Assembly: GCA_963786975.1 (NCBI GenBank) | Contig: CAWBBE010000011.1 | Coordinates: 930,001 to 994,000 of the forward strand | Direction of reading: 5' to 3' | Length of the DNA: 64,000 nt | Origin: Palsa-506 sp963786975 | Lineage (GTDB): Bacteria > Actinomycetota > Actinomycetes > Streptosporangiales > Streptosporangiaceae | Shown here: positions 1 through 8,415 of the stretch, piece by piece | Layout of the letters: every line of letters starts with the position of its first letter | Position numbering within the stretch: position 1 is the stretch's first letter | Notes under the pieces: generated by a model | Databases searched by the model: none | Told to the model about the DNA's origin: nothing | Seen by the model: the letters and a program-made list of their open reading frames with translations, nothing else | Position numbers and translations under genes: made by a program

Positions 1-29
1 GTCCGTCCGGCGGAAATTATCACCGAATT

Positions 30-470
30 TCACCGCGGCTGGCTGCGGGTCAGCACCCGGCTTAGCCCGGCCCTGGTGGCCAGCACGAAGAGCCGGTCTT
101 GCGGCATCACCCGGTACTCATTTCGCGGCCTCCAGTCAAGGCCATTTGCGCCACGGCGGCGTAGCGCGAGCACTCTTACCTCGCCCCGGCGATGCACTTC
201 CTCGATGAGGTGGCCGGCCAGTCCGGCGTCCGCGGCCACCGGCACGTCGGCAATGAGCAGCACATGGCGTCCCACCAGGATTGTGCGCAGTACCTGGTGC
301 TCCAGCATGGCGGCGGCGAAGGTCGGCGCCGCCAGGTAGGAAACGCTGCGCGAGATCGTGTTGCCAATGGTCTTCTGCACCCGCTCGGCGAGATCGTCAT
401 CGTAGCGGCGCACCACAATCCGCAGGTCCTCGGCCAGCGCACGGGCGTGCAGCGCGGTTTCCAGGTGCAC
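30..470 (-). pseudogene. C-terminal fragment of an RCK/TrkA-type NAD-binding ion-channel protein
   Basis: The 146 residues resemble the last third of actinobacterial potassium-channel-associated NAD-binding proteins: a stretch reading LETALHARAL, then SRSVSYLAAPTFAAAML, then a beta-rich C-terminal domain. Full proteins of this kind are several hundred residues, so this is a 5'-truncated remnant. The open frame starts at a GTG at 470 after an in-frame TGA at 486-488. Just upstream, in another frame, the residues DDSA can be read, which normally precede the LETAL segment; a frame change therefore adds to the truncation. It lies 65 bases after pgl on the same strand. It is unlikely to make a working channel. 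Confidence 0.5.
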
Positions 471-535
471 CGAAGCGCCGAGTCGTCACGGCGCCGGGCC
501 GGCGGCCTCGCGGACGCGGTCGGGCGGAGCCGCCT

Positions 536-1318
536 TCACTGCGCGGCGAGCCGGCTGAGCTGCGGCGGTACCTTGGCCGCGGCCGCGCGGTCGAGCAGCA
601 GCAGGGTCTGCTGCCTGCCCCGCGCGCCCGCGGCGGGCACCTGGACCGGGCCGTCCCCGGACAGCGCCAGCCGGACCGCGCCGGCCTTGTCCGCGCCGGA
701 GGCGATGATCCACACTTCGCTGGCCGCCCGGATCGCCGGCAGCGTCAGCGTCAGCCTGACCGGCGGCGGCTTAGGCGAGCCGTGCACGGCGACGACGGTC
801 CTTTCCTGCTCGTACAGCGCCGGCTGGCCGGGGAACAGCGACGCGACATGCGCCTCCGGCCCGATGCCGAGCATCAGCACGTCGAATGACGGCGTCGCGC
901 CGTGACCCTCGGGCGCCGCCGCGGCGCGCAGCCAGCCCGCGTACCTGGCCGCCGCCGCCTCGGGGTTGTCACCGTCCGGCCCGTCCGGGCCGGGCATCGG
1001 GCGGACCCGCTCCGGGGCCACGTCGACATGGTCAAGCAGGGCCGCCCGGGCGCCTGTCTCGTTCCGGTCCGGGTGCCCGGCCGGCAAGTAGCGCTCGTCG
1101 CCCCACCAGACGTCCAGGTGCCGCCAGTCCACCGCGTCCCGGGCCGGGGCGGCGGCCAGCTCGGCGAGAACCGCGGTGCCGATGCCGCCGCCGGTGAGCA
1201 CGACGGAGGCGTGGCCGCGGCCGGCCGAGACCTCGGCCAGGCGGGTGACCAGCCGCGCGGCCACGGCCTTGGCCAGCAGCCCGGCGTCCTGGTGTATGAG
1301 CACCTGCGGCGCGGTCAC
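536..1318 (-). CDS. pgl: 6-phosphogluconolactonase
   Basis: Hydrolyses 6-phosphogluconolactone to 6-phosphogluconate in the cytosol, second step of the oxidative pentose phosphate pathway. The 260-residue protein has the N-terminal TGGG phosphate loop, WWGDERYLP near residue 70, and the active-site segment GPEAHVASLFPG. In most family members that segment reads GxDGHxxSLFP; here D-G is replaced by E-A while the histidine is kept. The GTG start at 1318 overlaps the opcA stop by four bases (GTGA), so translation is coupled. It is the last gene of tkt-tal-zwf-opcA-pgl. A G/C-rich hairpin just after the stop may end the transcript. Confidence 0.9.
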   Translation of the reverse strand: MTAPQVLIHQDAGLLAKAVAARLVTRLAEVSAGRGHASVVLTGGGIGTAVLAELAAAPARDAVDWRHLDVWWGDERYLPAGHPDRNETGARAALLDHVDVAPERVRPMPGPDGPDGDNPEAAAARYAGWLRAAAAPEGHGATPSFDVLMLGIGPEAHVASLFPGQPALYEQERTVVAVHGSPKPPPVRLTLTLPAIRAASEVWIIASGADKAGAVRLALSGDGPVQVPAAGARGRQQTLLLLDRAAAAKVPPQLSRLAAQ

Positions 1319-2240
1319 TGCTCCGGGCCCGTTGCTGCCGCCGGGATGCCCGCGAGCCGCTCGAGCGTCTCGCCGTAGATCTCGTCCGGATCCAGCCTGC
1401 GCAGCTCCTCGGCCAGCAGCTCGGCCGACTCGCGCCGGTGCAGGGCGACCCGCCGGTCCGGCTGGCCCGGCTTGGTCAGCGTGGCCAGCAGCCCGTCCGG
1501 CCTGGCCAGCACGATGTCGCCGTCGCTGGTCAAGAACCGGACCTCGGTGATGCCGGGGCCGCCGGAGTCGTCTCGCTGGAACGGCACGCCCAGGCAGTGC
1601 ACCAGCCAGGCGGCGATCAGGTCCGCCGTCGGGTTGTTCTTCTCCGCGGTCACCGACCCGCCGCTGATCGGGCCGTGCGGCTGATCGAGCGTCGCGGCGA
1701 GCAGCGACCGCCAGGAGGTGGCGCGGGTCCAGCTCAGGTCGGTATCGCCCTGGTGGTAGCCGAGGGCCAGCACGTCGAGCGTCTCGCGCGGGACCGGAGT
1801 CTCGGCGGCGTCGGTCACCCGGCGCTGGGCCAGCATGCCCAGCGGATCCCCGGACGGGCAAGCCGGGCCGCCGTCGGCCACCAGGTGACAATCGGGGTAT
1901 CCGGCGCCAGCAGCGGCCGGACCACCGAGTCCGCGTGCTGGCCGAGCGGGCCGTGCATGCGCAGCAGCACGGTCTGGCTCGGCCCGGTCTCGCCGGTGCG
2001 GATCTCCGCGTCCAGCCTGGATCGTGCGTCTGGCTTGCGGATGATCACGCCGAGAATGCGGCAGGGATGCTCGCGGCCCGCCTCGCTTGCCGCGCGCACG
2101 GCGTCGTACTGGCCGTACTCATCGGTCACGATGATCAGGTTGAGCACCATGCCGGTGGTCTGGCCGCCGAGCCGCCGCCGCTCCCTGGTGAGGGCTTCCC
2201 TGATGGCGCTGGTGGTGGTGTCGGTCAGGTCGATCGTCAT
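1315..2240 (-). CDS. opcA: Glucose-6-phosphate dehydrogenase assembly protein OpcA (frameshifted)
   Basis: OpcA is an actinobacterial and cyanobacterial partner needed for full glucose-6-phosphate dehydrogenase activity. The N-terminal 120 residues (ATG at 2240) run to PDTPIVTWWP; the rest continues in another frame as ADGGPACPSGDPLG and ends AAATGPEQ at 1315. The junction is near 1883-1890 and equals one missing base after TGGTGGCC. Both halves match the family in order and no domain is lost, so a sequence error is more likely than gene death. It lies between zwf and pgl, overlapping pgl by four bases. Confidence 0.85.
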
Positions 2241-2271
2241 CGCTGCACTCTTCCCGGGATCTTGCGGCCGC

Positions 2272-3807
2272 TCAGAGCCGGCGCCAGGCGCGCCCGCTGC
2301 GGGCGACCAGGGCGTCGGCGGAGGCCGGGCCGTGCGAGCCGGCCGGGTACTGCTCGGGCTGGCCGGCCGCGGCCCAGAATTCCTCGATCGGATCGAGAAT
2401 CTTCCAGGACAGCTCTACCTCCTTCTGCCGGGGGAACAGCGGCGCGTCGCCGATCAGCACGTCGAGCAGCAGCCGCTCGTAGGCCTCCGGGCTGTTCTCG
2501 GTGAACGCGCCGCCGTAGGCGAAGTCCATGTTCACGTCGCGGACTTCCATCGCCGATCCCGGCACCTTCGAGCCGAACCTGATCGTCACGCCCTCGTCCG
2601 GCTGAACCCGGATCACCAGCGCGTTCTGCCCGAGTTCCTCGGTGTCGGTGGTGGTGAACGGAAGATGCGGCGCCCGCTGGAAAATCAGCGCGATCTCGGT
2701 CATCCGGCTCGGCAGCCGCTTGCCGGTGCGCAGGAAGAACGGCACCCCGGCCCACCGCCTGGTGTCCACGCCGAGTTCCACGGCCGCGTACGTGTCGGTG
2801 ATCGAGTCCGGCGGTATGCCCGGCTCCTCCAGGTAGCCGGGCACCGGGATACCGCCCTGCCAGCCCGCCGCATACTGGCCGCGCCCGGTGCCCGCGGCGA
2901 GATCCGGCGGCAGCGTCACGGCGGACAGTACCTTCTCCTTTTCCGCCCGCAGCGAGTCAGCCTCGAAGGAGACCGGCTCCTCCATCGCGGTCAGCGCCAG
3001 CAGTTGCAGCAGGTGGTTCTGGATGACGTCGCGGGCCGCGCCGATGCCGTCGTAGTAGCCGGCCCGGCCGCCGATGCCGATGTCCTCGGCCATGGTGATC
3101 TGCACGTGGTCCACGTAGCCGCGGTTCCAGATCGGCTCGTACAGGGTGTTCGCGAAGCGCAGGGCCAGGATGTTCTGGACGGTCTCCTTGCCCAGGTAGT
3201 GGTCGATGCGGAACACCGCTTGGGCCGGGAAGACCGCGTCCAGCGTGGCGTTCAGCTCGCGGGCGCTGGCCAGGTCGTGGCCGAACGGCTTCTCGATCAC
3301 CACCCGGCGCCACGACCGCTGGCCGGCCGACGATCCGCCGGGCTCGGACAGTCCGGACCGCTTGAGCTGCTGGATGACGACCGGGAAGGCCTTCGGCGGG
3401 ACGGACAGGTAGAAGGCGCAGTTGCCGCCGGTGCCGCGCTGCGCGTCAAGGTCGGCGACCGTCTTCGCCAGCTCGTCGAACGCGGCGTCGTCGGAGAACT
3501 CGCCGGGCACGAACCGGACCCCCTCGAGCAGCTGCTGCCAGACCGCGTCGCGGAACGGCGTGCGCGCGTGCAGCTTCACGGCCTCGTAGGCGAGCTGGGC
3601 GAAATCCTCGTCCGCCCAGTCCCGGCGGGCGAAGCCGACCAGCGAGAAACCGGGCGGCAGCAGCCCGCGGTTGGCCAGGTCATAGACCGCGGGCAGCAGC
3701 TTCTTGCTGGCCAGGTCGCCGGTGACGCCGAACATGACAAGCACGCAGGGCCCGGCGACCTGCGGGATCCGGCGGTCGCGCGGGTCCCGGAGCGGATTAT
3801 TGATCAT
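2272..3807 (-). CDS. zwf: Glucose-6-phosphate 1-dehydrogenase
   Basis: Oxidises glucose-6-phosphate to 6-phosphogluconolactone with NADP+, the entry step of the oxidative pentose phosphate pathway. The 511 residues match the usual length. Visible motifs are the nucleotide-binding GVTGDLA (27-33), EKPFG (172-176) and the substrate and catalytic motif RIDHYLGKE (200-208). The ATG at 3807 follows a GGGAG ribosome site. It sits between tal (26-base gap) and opcA (31-base gap), as in many actinomycetes. The reading frame is intact. Confidence 0.97.
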   Translation of the reverse strand: MINNPLRDPRDRRIPQVAGPCVLVMFGVTGDLASKKLLPAVYDLANRGLLPPGFSLVGFARRDWADEDFAQLAYEAVKLHARTPFRDAVWQQLLEGVRFVPGEFSDDAAFDELAKTVADLDAQRGTGGNCAFYLSVPPKAFPVVIQQLKRSGLSEPGGSSAGQRSWRRVVIEKPFGHDLASARELNATLDAVFPAQAVFRIDHYLGKETVQNILALRFANTLYEPIWNRGYVDHVQITMAEDIGIGGRAGYYDGIGAARDVIQNHLLQLLALTAMEEPVSFEADSLRAEKEKVLSAVTLPPDLAAGTGRGQYAAGWQGGIPVPGYLEEPGIPPDSITDTYAAVELGVDTRRWAGVPFFLRTGKRLPSRMTEIALIFQRAPHLPFTTTDTEELGQNALVIRVQPDEGVTIRFGSKVPGSAMEVRDVNMDFAYGGAFTENSPEAYERLLLDVLIGDAPLFPRQKEVELSWKILDPIEEFWAAAGQPEQYPAGSHGPASADALVARSGRAWRRL

Positions 3808-3833
3808 GTGGTCTCCCGGGGGCAGGCCGGCGA

Positions 3834-4949
3834 TCAGCTGCTGGCCGCCGCCATCTCAGTGTCGATCGTGCTCAGCAGATCGTGCCAGGACGCGGCGAAC
3901 TTCTGCACGCCCTCCTCCTCCAGGACGGCGACCACATCGTCGTACTCGACGCCGAGTTCCGCGAGGTCGTCGAAGACCCGCCGGGCGTCGTCGTACGTGC
4001 CGCGGATCGTGTCACCGCGCAGCTCGCCGTGCGCGGCGGTGGCGTGCAACGTTGCCTCCGGCATCGTGTTCACCGTGCCCGGGGCGACCAGTTCCTCGAC
4101 ATACATGGTGTCCCGGTAGGCCGGGTCCTTGGTGCTGGTGGATGCCCATAGCGGCCGCTGCGGGCGGGCGCCGCGCGCGGCCAGCGCGGACCACCGGCCG
4201 GTGCCGGACTTCTGCTCGTACAGCTGGTAGGCGAGCCGCGCATTCGCGATGGCGGCCTTGCCGCGCAGCGCGTCGGCGGCCGGCGTGCCGACCTTGGCGA
4301 GCCTGCGGTCGACCTCGGTGTCCATCCGGCTGACGAAGAACGACGCCACCGAGCTGATGGCCGGCAGGCCGTCGCCGGCGGCCTGCTCCAGGCCCGTCAT
4401 GAAAGCGTCGATAACCTGCCCGTAGCGCTCCAGCGAGAAGATCAGCGTCACGTTCACGCTGATCCCCTCGGACAGGCACGCGGTGATCGCGGGCAGCCCC
4501 TCCACGGTGGCCGGGATCTTGATGAACAGGTTCGGCCGGTCGACCTGCCACCAGAGCGCACGCGCCTCGGCGATGGTCTTCGCGGTCTCCCTGGCGAGCC
4601 GCGGGTCGACCTCGATCGAGACCCGGCCGTCCAGCCCGCTGGACGCGTCGTAGGCGGGCCGCAGCACGTCGCAGGCCCACCGGATGTCGTACGTCGTGAT
4701 CGCGCGCGCTGCCTCGTCCACCGTCACGCCGCGCACCGCAAGGTCCTTGACCTGCTCGGCGTAGGCGTCGCCGGACGACAGGGCGTGCGCGAAGATCGTC
4801 GGGTTCGATGTCACGCCGGTCACGTGCATGTCCCGCGCCAGCATCGCCAGATTGCCGGTGGCCAGCCGTTCCCTGCTGATGTCGTCGAGCCATACGGCGA
4901 CCCCGGCGGCAGCGAGCTGCCCCAGGTGGTCATCGGGCTGGGTAGTCAT
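3834..4949 (-). CDS. tal: Transaldolase
   Basis: Transfers a dihydroxyacetone unit between sedoheptulose-7-phosphate and glyceraldehyde-3-phosphate in the non-oxidative pentose phosphate pathway. The protein is 371 residues, the long actinobacterial form. It shows VTSNPTIF (46-53) and the Schiff-base lysine in NLFIKIPAT (Lys144). The ATG at 4949 has AAGGAG at good distance. Only 19 bases separate it from the tkt stop and 26 from the zwf start, consistent with one operon. Confidence 0.96.
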   Translation of the reverse strand: MTTQPDDHLGQLAAAGVAVWLDDISRERLATGNLAMLARDMHVTGVTSNPTIFAHALSSGDAYAEQVKDLAVRGVTVDEAARAITTYDIRWACDVLRPAYDASSGLDGRVSIEVDPRLARETAKTIAEARALWWQVDRPNLFIKIPATVEGLPAITACLSEGISVNVTLIFSLERYGQVIDAFMTGLEQAAGDGLPAISSVASFFVSRMDTEVDRRLAKVGTPAADALRGKAAIANARLAYQLYEQKSGTGRWSALAARGARPQRPLWASTSTKDPAYRDTMYVEELVAPGTVNTMPEATLHATAAHGELRGDTIRGTYDDARRVFDDLAELGVEYDDVVAVLEEEGVQKFAASWHDLLSTIDTEMAAASS

Positions 4950-4968
4950 TGCCTCTTGCTCCTTGCGT

Positions 4969-7089
4969 TCAGTTGCCGGTGGCCGTGGCGTTCAGCCTGG
5001 CCAGGCTGGACCGGGCGGCCTCCGCCACCCGCTGCGCCGTGATACCGAACTCCTCGTACAGTTTCTCCTGCGCCGCCGAGGCACCGAAATGCTCCAGGCT
5101 GACGCTCGCGCCGTAATCCCCGGTGTAGGCGCGCCAGCCGAGCGCGATGCCGGCCTCGACGCTGACCCGGGCCCGGATCGCCGGCGGCAGGACCTGCTCC
5201 CGGTAGGAAGCGTCCTGCTCGTCGAACCATTCCACGCACGGCATGGATACCACCCGGGCCGGCGTCCCGGCGGACTGCAGCAGGTCCCGGCCGGCCAGCG
5301 CGACCTGCAACTCGCTGCCGGTGCCGATGATGATCACTTCCGGCGTGCCGCCGTCGGCCTCGGCCAGCACGTACCCGCCGCGGGCCGCCCCATCGGCGCT
5401 GGCCAGCCCGGTGCCGGCGCCGCGGTCCAGCACCGGGATGTTCTGCCTGGTGAGGCACAGCCCGGCGGGATGGTCGTCGCGCTCCAGGATGGTGCGCCAG
5501 GCGACCGCGGTCTCGTTCGCGTCGCCCGGCCTGACCACGTCAAGACCGGGGATGGCCCGCAGCGCCCACAGGTGCTCCACCGGCTGGTGCGTGGGGCCGT
5601 CCTCGCCGAGGCCGATCGAGTCGTGCGTCCAGACGAACGTGACCGAGATGCCCATCAGGGCGGCCAGCCGCACCGCGGGCCGCATGTAGTCGCTGAACAC
5701 CAGGAAAGTCCCGCCGTACGGACGGGTCAGCCCGTGCAGCGCGATGCCGTTGCAGATCGCGCCCATCGCGTGCTCGCGGATGCCGAAATGCAGGGTCCGG
5801 CCGTAGGGGTTGCCGGGGAACATCGCCGTCTGGTGATCCAGCGGGATGAAAGAAGGCTCGCCCTCCATCGTGGTGTCATTGCTGCCCGCCAGGTCGGCCG
5901 ATCCGCCCCAGAGCTCGGGCAGTACCCCGGCCAGTCCGGTCAGGATCTGCCCGGATGCCTTCCTGGTGGCGATGCCCTTCCCGGAAGGCGGGAAGGCGGG
6001 CAGCGCATCGGCCCATCCGGCCGGCAGTTCCCTGGCCCGCAGCCGGGTGAGCAGCTCGCTGCGCTCCGGATTGGCGGCCGACCAGGCCGCGAACGACTCC
6101 TCCCAGGCCGCCCGGAGCTGCTTGCCGCGGTCGGCGACCTTGCGGGCATGCGCAACTGCCTCGTCCTCGGCCGGGAAGCTGACGCCAGGGTCGAAGCCGA
6201 GGATCCGCTTGGTGGCCGCCACCTCGTCGGCGCCCAGCGCCGAGCCGTGCGCCGCGCCGGTGTCCTGCTTATCCGGGGCCGGCCAGCCGATGATCGTCCG
6301 CAGCGCGATGATCGACGGTGCCGCAGTATGGTCCCTGGCCGCGGTGAGGGCGGCGGCCAGCGCTGGCACGTCCTCGTGGTAGCCGTCCGGCCCGCGCCAG
6401 CTGACCCGCTGCACGTGCCAGCCGTAGGCCGAGTACCTGGCCAGCACGTCCTCGGACTTCGCGATCTCGGTGTTGTCCTCGATGGAGATGTTGTTGTCGT
6501 CGTACAGCAGGACGAGATTGCCGAGCTGCTGATGGGCGGCCAGCGACGATGCCTCGTGGCTGATGCCCTCCTCGATGTCTCCATCGGACGCGAATACGTA
6601 GACGTGATGATCGAACGGGCTGGTACCGGGCGCGGCGTCCGGGTCGAGCAGCCCTCGTTCGCGGCGGGCCGCCATCGCCATCCCGACGGCGTTGGCGATG
6701 CCCTGGCCGAGTGGCCCGGTGGTCACCTCGACGCCCGGCGTGTGCCAGTGCTCGGGATGGCCGGGCGTCCGGCTGCCCCAGGTCCGCAGTGCCCTGAGGT
6801 CGTCCAGCGTGAGCCCGTAACCGGACAGGTAAAGCTGGATGTACAGCGTCAGGCTGGAGTGGCCGCAGGACAGGATGAACCGGTCCCGGCCGATCCAGGC
6901 CGGATCGGCCGGGTCGTGCCGGAGGAGCCGCTGCCAGAGCAGGTAGGCCGCTGGCGCCAGGCTCATCGCCGTGCCGGGGTGACCCGAGCCGGCTTGCTGT
7001 ACGGCGTCCATGGCGAGTACCCGGATCAGGTCCACCGCCCGCGCGTCGGCGTCCGACCATTCGAGCGAATTTCCAGGTTGCGTGCTCAC
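4969..7089 (-). CDS. tkt: Transketolase
   Basis: Thiamine-diphosphate enzyme that moves two-carbon ketol units; it serves both the pentose phosphate pathway and the regenerative phase of the Calvin cycle. The 706 residues contain GSGHPGTAMSLAP near the N-terminus, the cofactor motif ASDGDIEEGISHEA, and GLGEDGPTHQPVEHL in the pyrimidine domain. The GTG start at 7089 has AAGGAG about 12 bases upstream, slightly far. First gene of the tkt-tal-zwf-opcA-pgl operon. With RuBisCO and phosphoribulokinase 30 kb away, it probably serves both cycles unless another copy exists elsewhere. Confidence 0.97.
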   Translation of the reverse strand: MSTQPGNSLEWSDADARAVDLIRVLAMDAVQQAGSGHPGTAMSLAPAAYLLWQRLLRHDPADPAWIGRDRFILSCGHSSLTLYIQLYLSGYGLTLDDLRALRTWGSRTPGHPEHWHTPGVEVTTGPLGQGIANAVGMAMAARRERGLLDPDAAPGTSPFDHHVYVFASDGDIEEGISHEASSLAAHQQLGNLVLLYDDNNISIEDNTEIAKSEDVLARYSAYGWHVQRVSWRGPDGYHEDVPALAAALTAARDHTAAPSIIALRTIIGWPAPDKQDTGAAHGSALGADEVAATKRILGFDPGVSFPAEDEAVAHARKVADRGKQLRAAWEESFAAWSAANPERSELLTRLRARELPAGWADALPAFPPSGKGIATRKASGQILTGLAGVLPELWGGSADLAGSNDTTMEGEPSFIPLDHQTAMFPGNPYGRTLHFGIREHAMGAICNGIALHGLTRPYGGTFLVFSDYMRPAVRLAALMGISVTFVWTHDSIGLGEDGPTHQPVEHLWALRAIPGLDVVRPGDANETAVAWRTILERDDHPAGLCLTRQNIPVLDRGAGTGLASADGAARGGYVLAEADGGTPEVIIIGTGSELQVALAGRDLLQSAGTPARVVSMPCVEWFDEQDASYREQVLPPAIRARVSVEAGIALGWRAYTGDYGASVSLEHFGASAAQEKLYEEFGITAQRVAEAARSSLARLNATATGN

Positions 7090-7136
7090 CGTGACTTCAT
7101 GCTCCTTCCGGGCGGAACGCGATCACGGCATCGACC

Positions 7137-8231
7137 CTATCCCGCAGCGCGCGCCTTAACCGCCCCGGCGGCCGGCGTTAGCGGGCCCCGGTCCCGCAAC
7201 GTGAACGGCAGCCGGAGCGCAGTGATCCAGATCAGTATCGCGCCGGTTACGTGCACCCAGACCAGGCCAGCCGGCAGCCCGGTGAAGTACTGGGTATAGC
7301 CGACCGATCCCTGCACCAGGATCAGCCCGAGCAGCGTCCAGCCGAGCCGCATCGCCGGCCGGGGCGCGCCGCTGAACCGCAGGCCCGTCACCAGCGCCAG
7401 GACCAGGCCGGTGAGCAGCCAGCCGATGTCCGCGTGCAGCTGGGTGACCCCGGTCAGCGGCAGGTGATAACGGGCGACCGAGCGGGCGCCGGCCAGCGGC
7501 CCGGTGCCGGTCACCACGGTCCCGGCGGCCAGCATCACGATCAGCACCGCGACCAGCGCGGCGGCCAGCACCCGCAGCTCGGGCCTGGCCAGCGGCCGGG
7601 CGGGCTCGGTGCCTTCGGTCACCTTGACGTGCAGCGCCACCGCGACTGCCAGCAGGGACACGGACAGCAGGAAATGCACCGAGACCCAGACCGGGTCGAG
7701 CTTGGTGAGCACCACGATGCCGCCCAGGACCGCCTGCGCGATGATCCCGGCCGGCTGGGCCAGCGCGAGCCAGGCGATATCCGGCCGCCGGCGGTCGCTG
7801 CCGCCCGGCCGGAACCGCCAGCCGGCCACCGCCACGACCGCCGCGATCACCAGGATGGCGCCGGTAACGAGCCGGTTGCCGAACTCGATCCAGCGGTGCA
7901 CGAGGGTGCTGCCGGTCGATCCGTCGGCCACGATGCTGTGCGCGGTGCACGCGGGCCAGTCCGGGCAGCCGAGGCCGGACTGGCTCAGCCGGACCGCGGC
8001 GCCGGTCAGGATGATCCCGGCCGACGCCAGCACCCCGGCCAGCGCTATCCGCCGCATCGAGGCCGGCGACGGCGCGAGCACGGAGCCCGCGAGCGCTCGC
8101 CCGGCGCGGGCGGCCGATGCGCGCGACAAGCGCAGCTGGGGGCTGGCCGCGGCTCCTTCCGAGGCGGAGTCGGTGAGCACGAGGCCGAGCCTACCCGGCC
8201 CGCCGTCCCGCGACCGGCTCAGTCCCAGCAC
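7137..8231 (-). CDS. ctaA: COX15/CtaA-type heme A synthase
   Basis: Membrane enzyme that oxidises the C8 methyl group of heme O for cytochrome oxidase assembly. The protein shows about eight hydrophobic segments and a first loop reading SGLGCPDWPAC followed by HRWIEFGNRLV, with the loop cysteines and heme-ligand histidines typical of the family. The start is uncertain: the longest frame begins at 8231, but GTG at 8180 and ATG at 8057 (MRRIALAG, where family similarity begins) are alternatives. It is next to tkt, a common actinobacterial arrangement, although the usual divergent ctaB is missing here. Confidence 0.85.
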   Translation of the reverse strand: MLGLSRSRDGGPGRLGLVLTDSASEGAAASPQLRLSRASAARAGRALAGSVLAPSPASMRRIALAGVLASAGIILTGAAVRLSQSGLGCPDWPACTAHSIVADGSTGSTLVHRWIEFGNRLVTGAILVIAAVVAVAGWRFRPGGSDRRRPDIAWLALAQPAGIIAQAVLGGIVVLTKLDPVWVSVHFLLSVSLLAVAVALHVKVTEGTEPARPLARPELRVLAAALVAVLIVMLAAGTVVTGTGPLAGARSVARYHLPLTGVTQLHADIGWLLTGLVLALVTGLRFSGAPRPAMRLGWTLLGLILVQGSVGYTQYFTGLPAGLVWVHVTGAILIWITALRLPFTLRDRGPLTPAAGAVKARAAG

Positions 8232-8275
8232 CCCGCCAGTCCCCGGGCTGGCGGGCCTGGCTGGCGGATCGACTC

Positions 8276-8321
8276 AGCGGTTCAGATCCGTCCAGCCCGG
8301 GCCGGACAGAACCTAACCACT
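8276..8321. repeat. 46-nt dispersed intergenic element, copy 1
   Basis: This 46-base stretch upstream of ctaA aligns without gaps to 45884-45929 (34 of 46 positions identical by eye). Both copies begin AGCGGTTCA and end CCTAACCACT. The middle differs in sequence but in both can fold around a CCGG-type stem. Conserved ends with a variable centre suggest a protein site or small structured element rather than chance. The function is unknown. Confidence 0.55.
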
Positions 8322-8372
8322 GCTGACCGGGGCCTGCGGCTGACGGGGGCCTGCCGCTGACGGGGGCCTGCC
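8322..8372. repeat. Three tandem 17-bp repeats
   Basis: Three consecutive 17-base units, consensus GCTGACGGGGGCCTGCC, at 8322-8338, 8339-8355 and 8356-8372; the last two are identical and the first differs at two positions. They directly abut the 46-nt element and lie between the ends of ctaA and the EamA gene. No coding role is evident. Confidence 0.8.
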
Positions 8373-8415
8373 GCCAGCCGGGCCAGGTGCCGGCGGCTGG
8401 CGCGCTCGATGGCGA

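Noticed and set aside
536..1891. A 451-codon open frame covering pgl and part of opcA
   Set aside because: Only the last 260 residues are pgl; the first part is a shadow frame of opcA.
1438..4119. 893-codon plus-strand open frame, and similar long plus-strand frames over tkt (4828-7299) and the aldehyde dehydrogenase
   Set aside because: Typical high-GC shadow frames opposite well-recognised minus-strand genes; composition Arg/Gly/Pro-rich, no domain.
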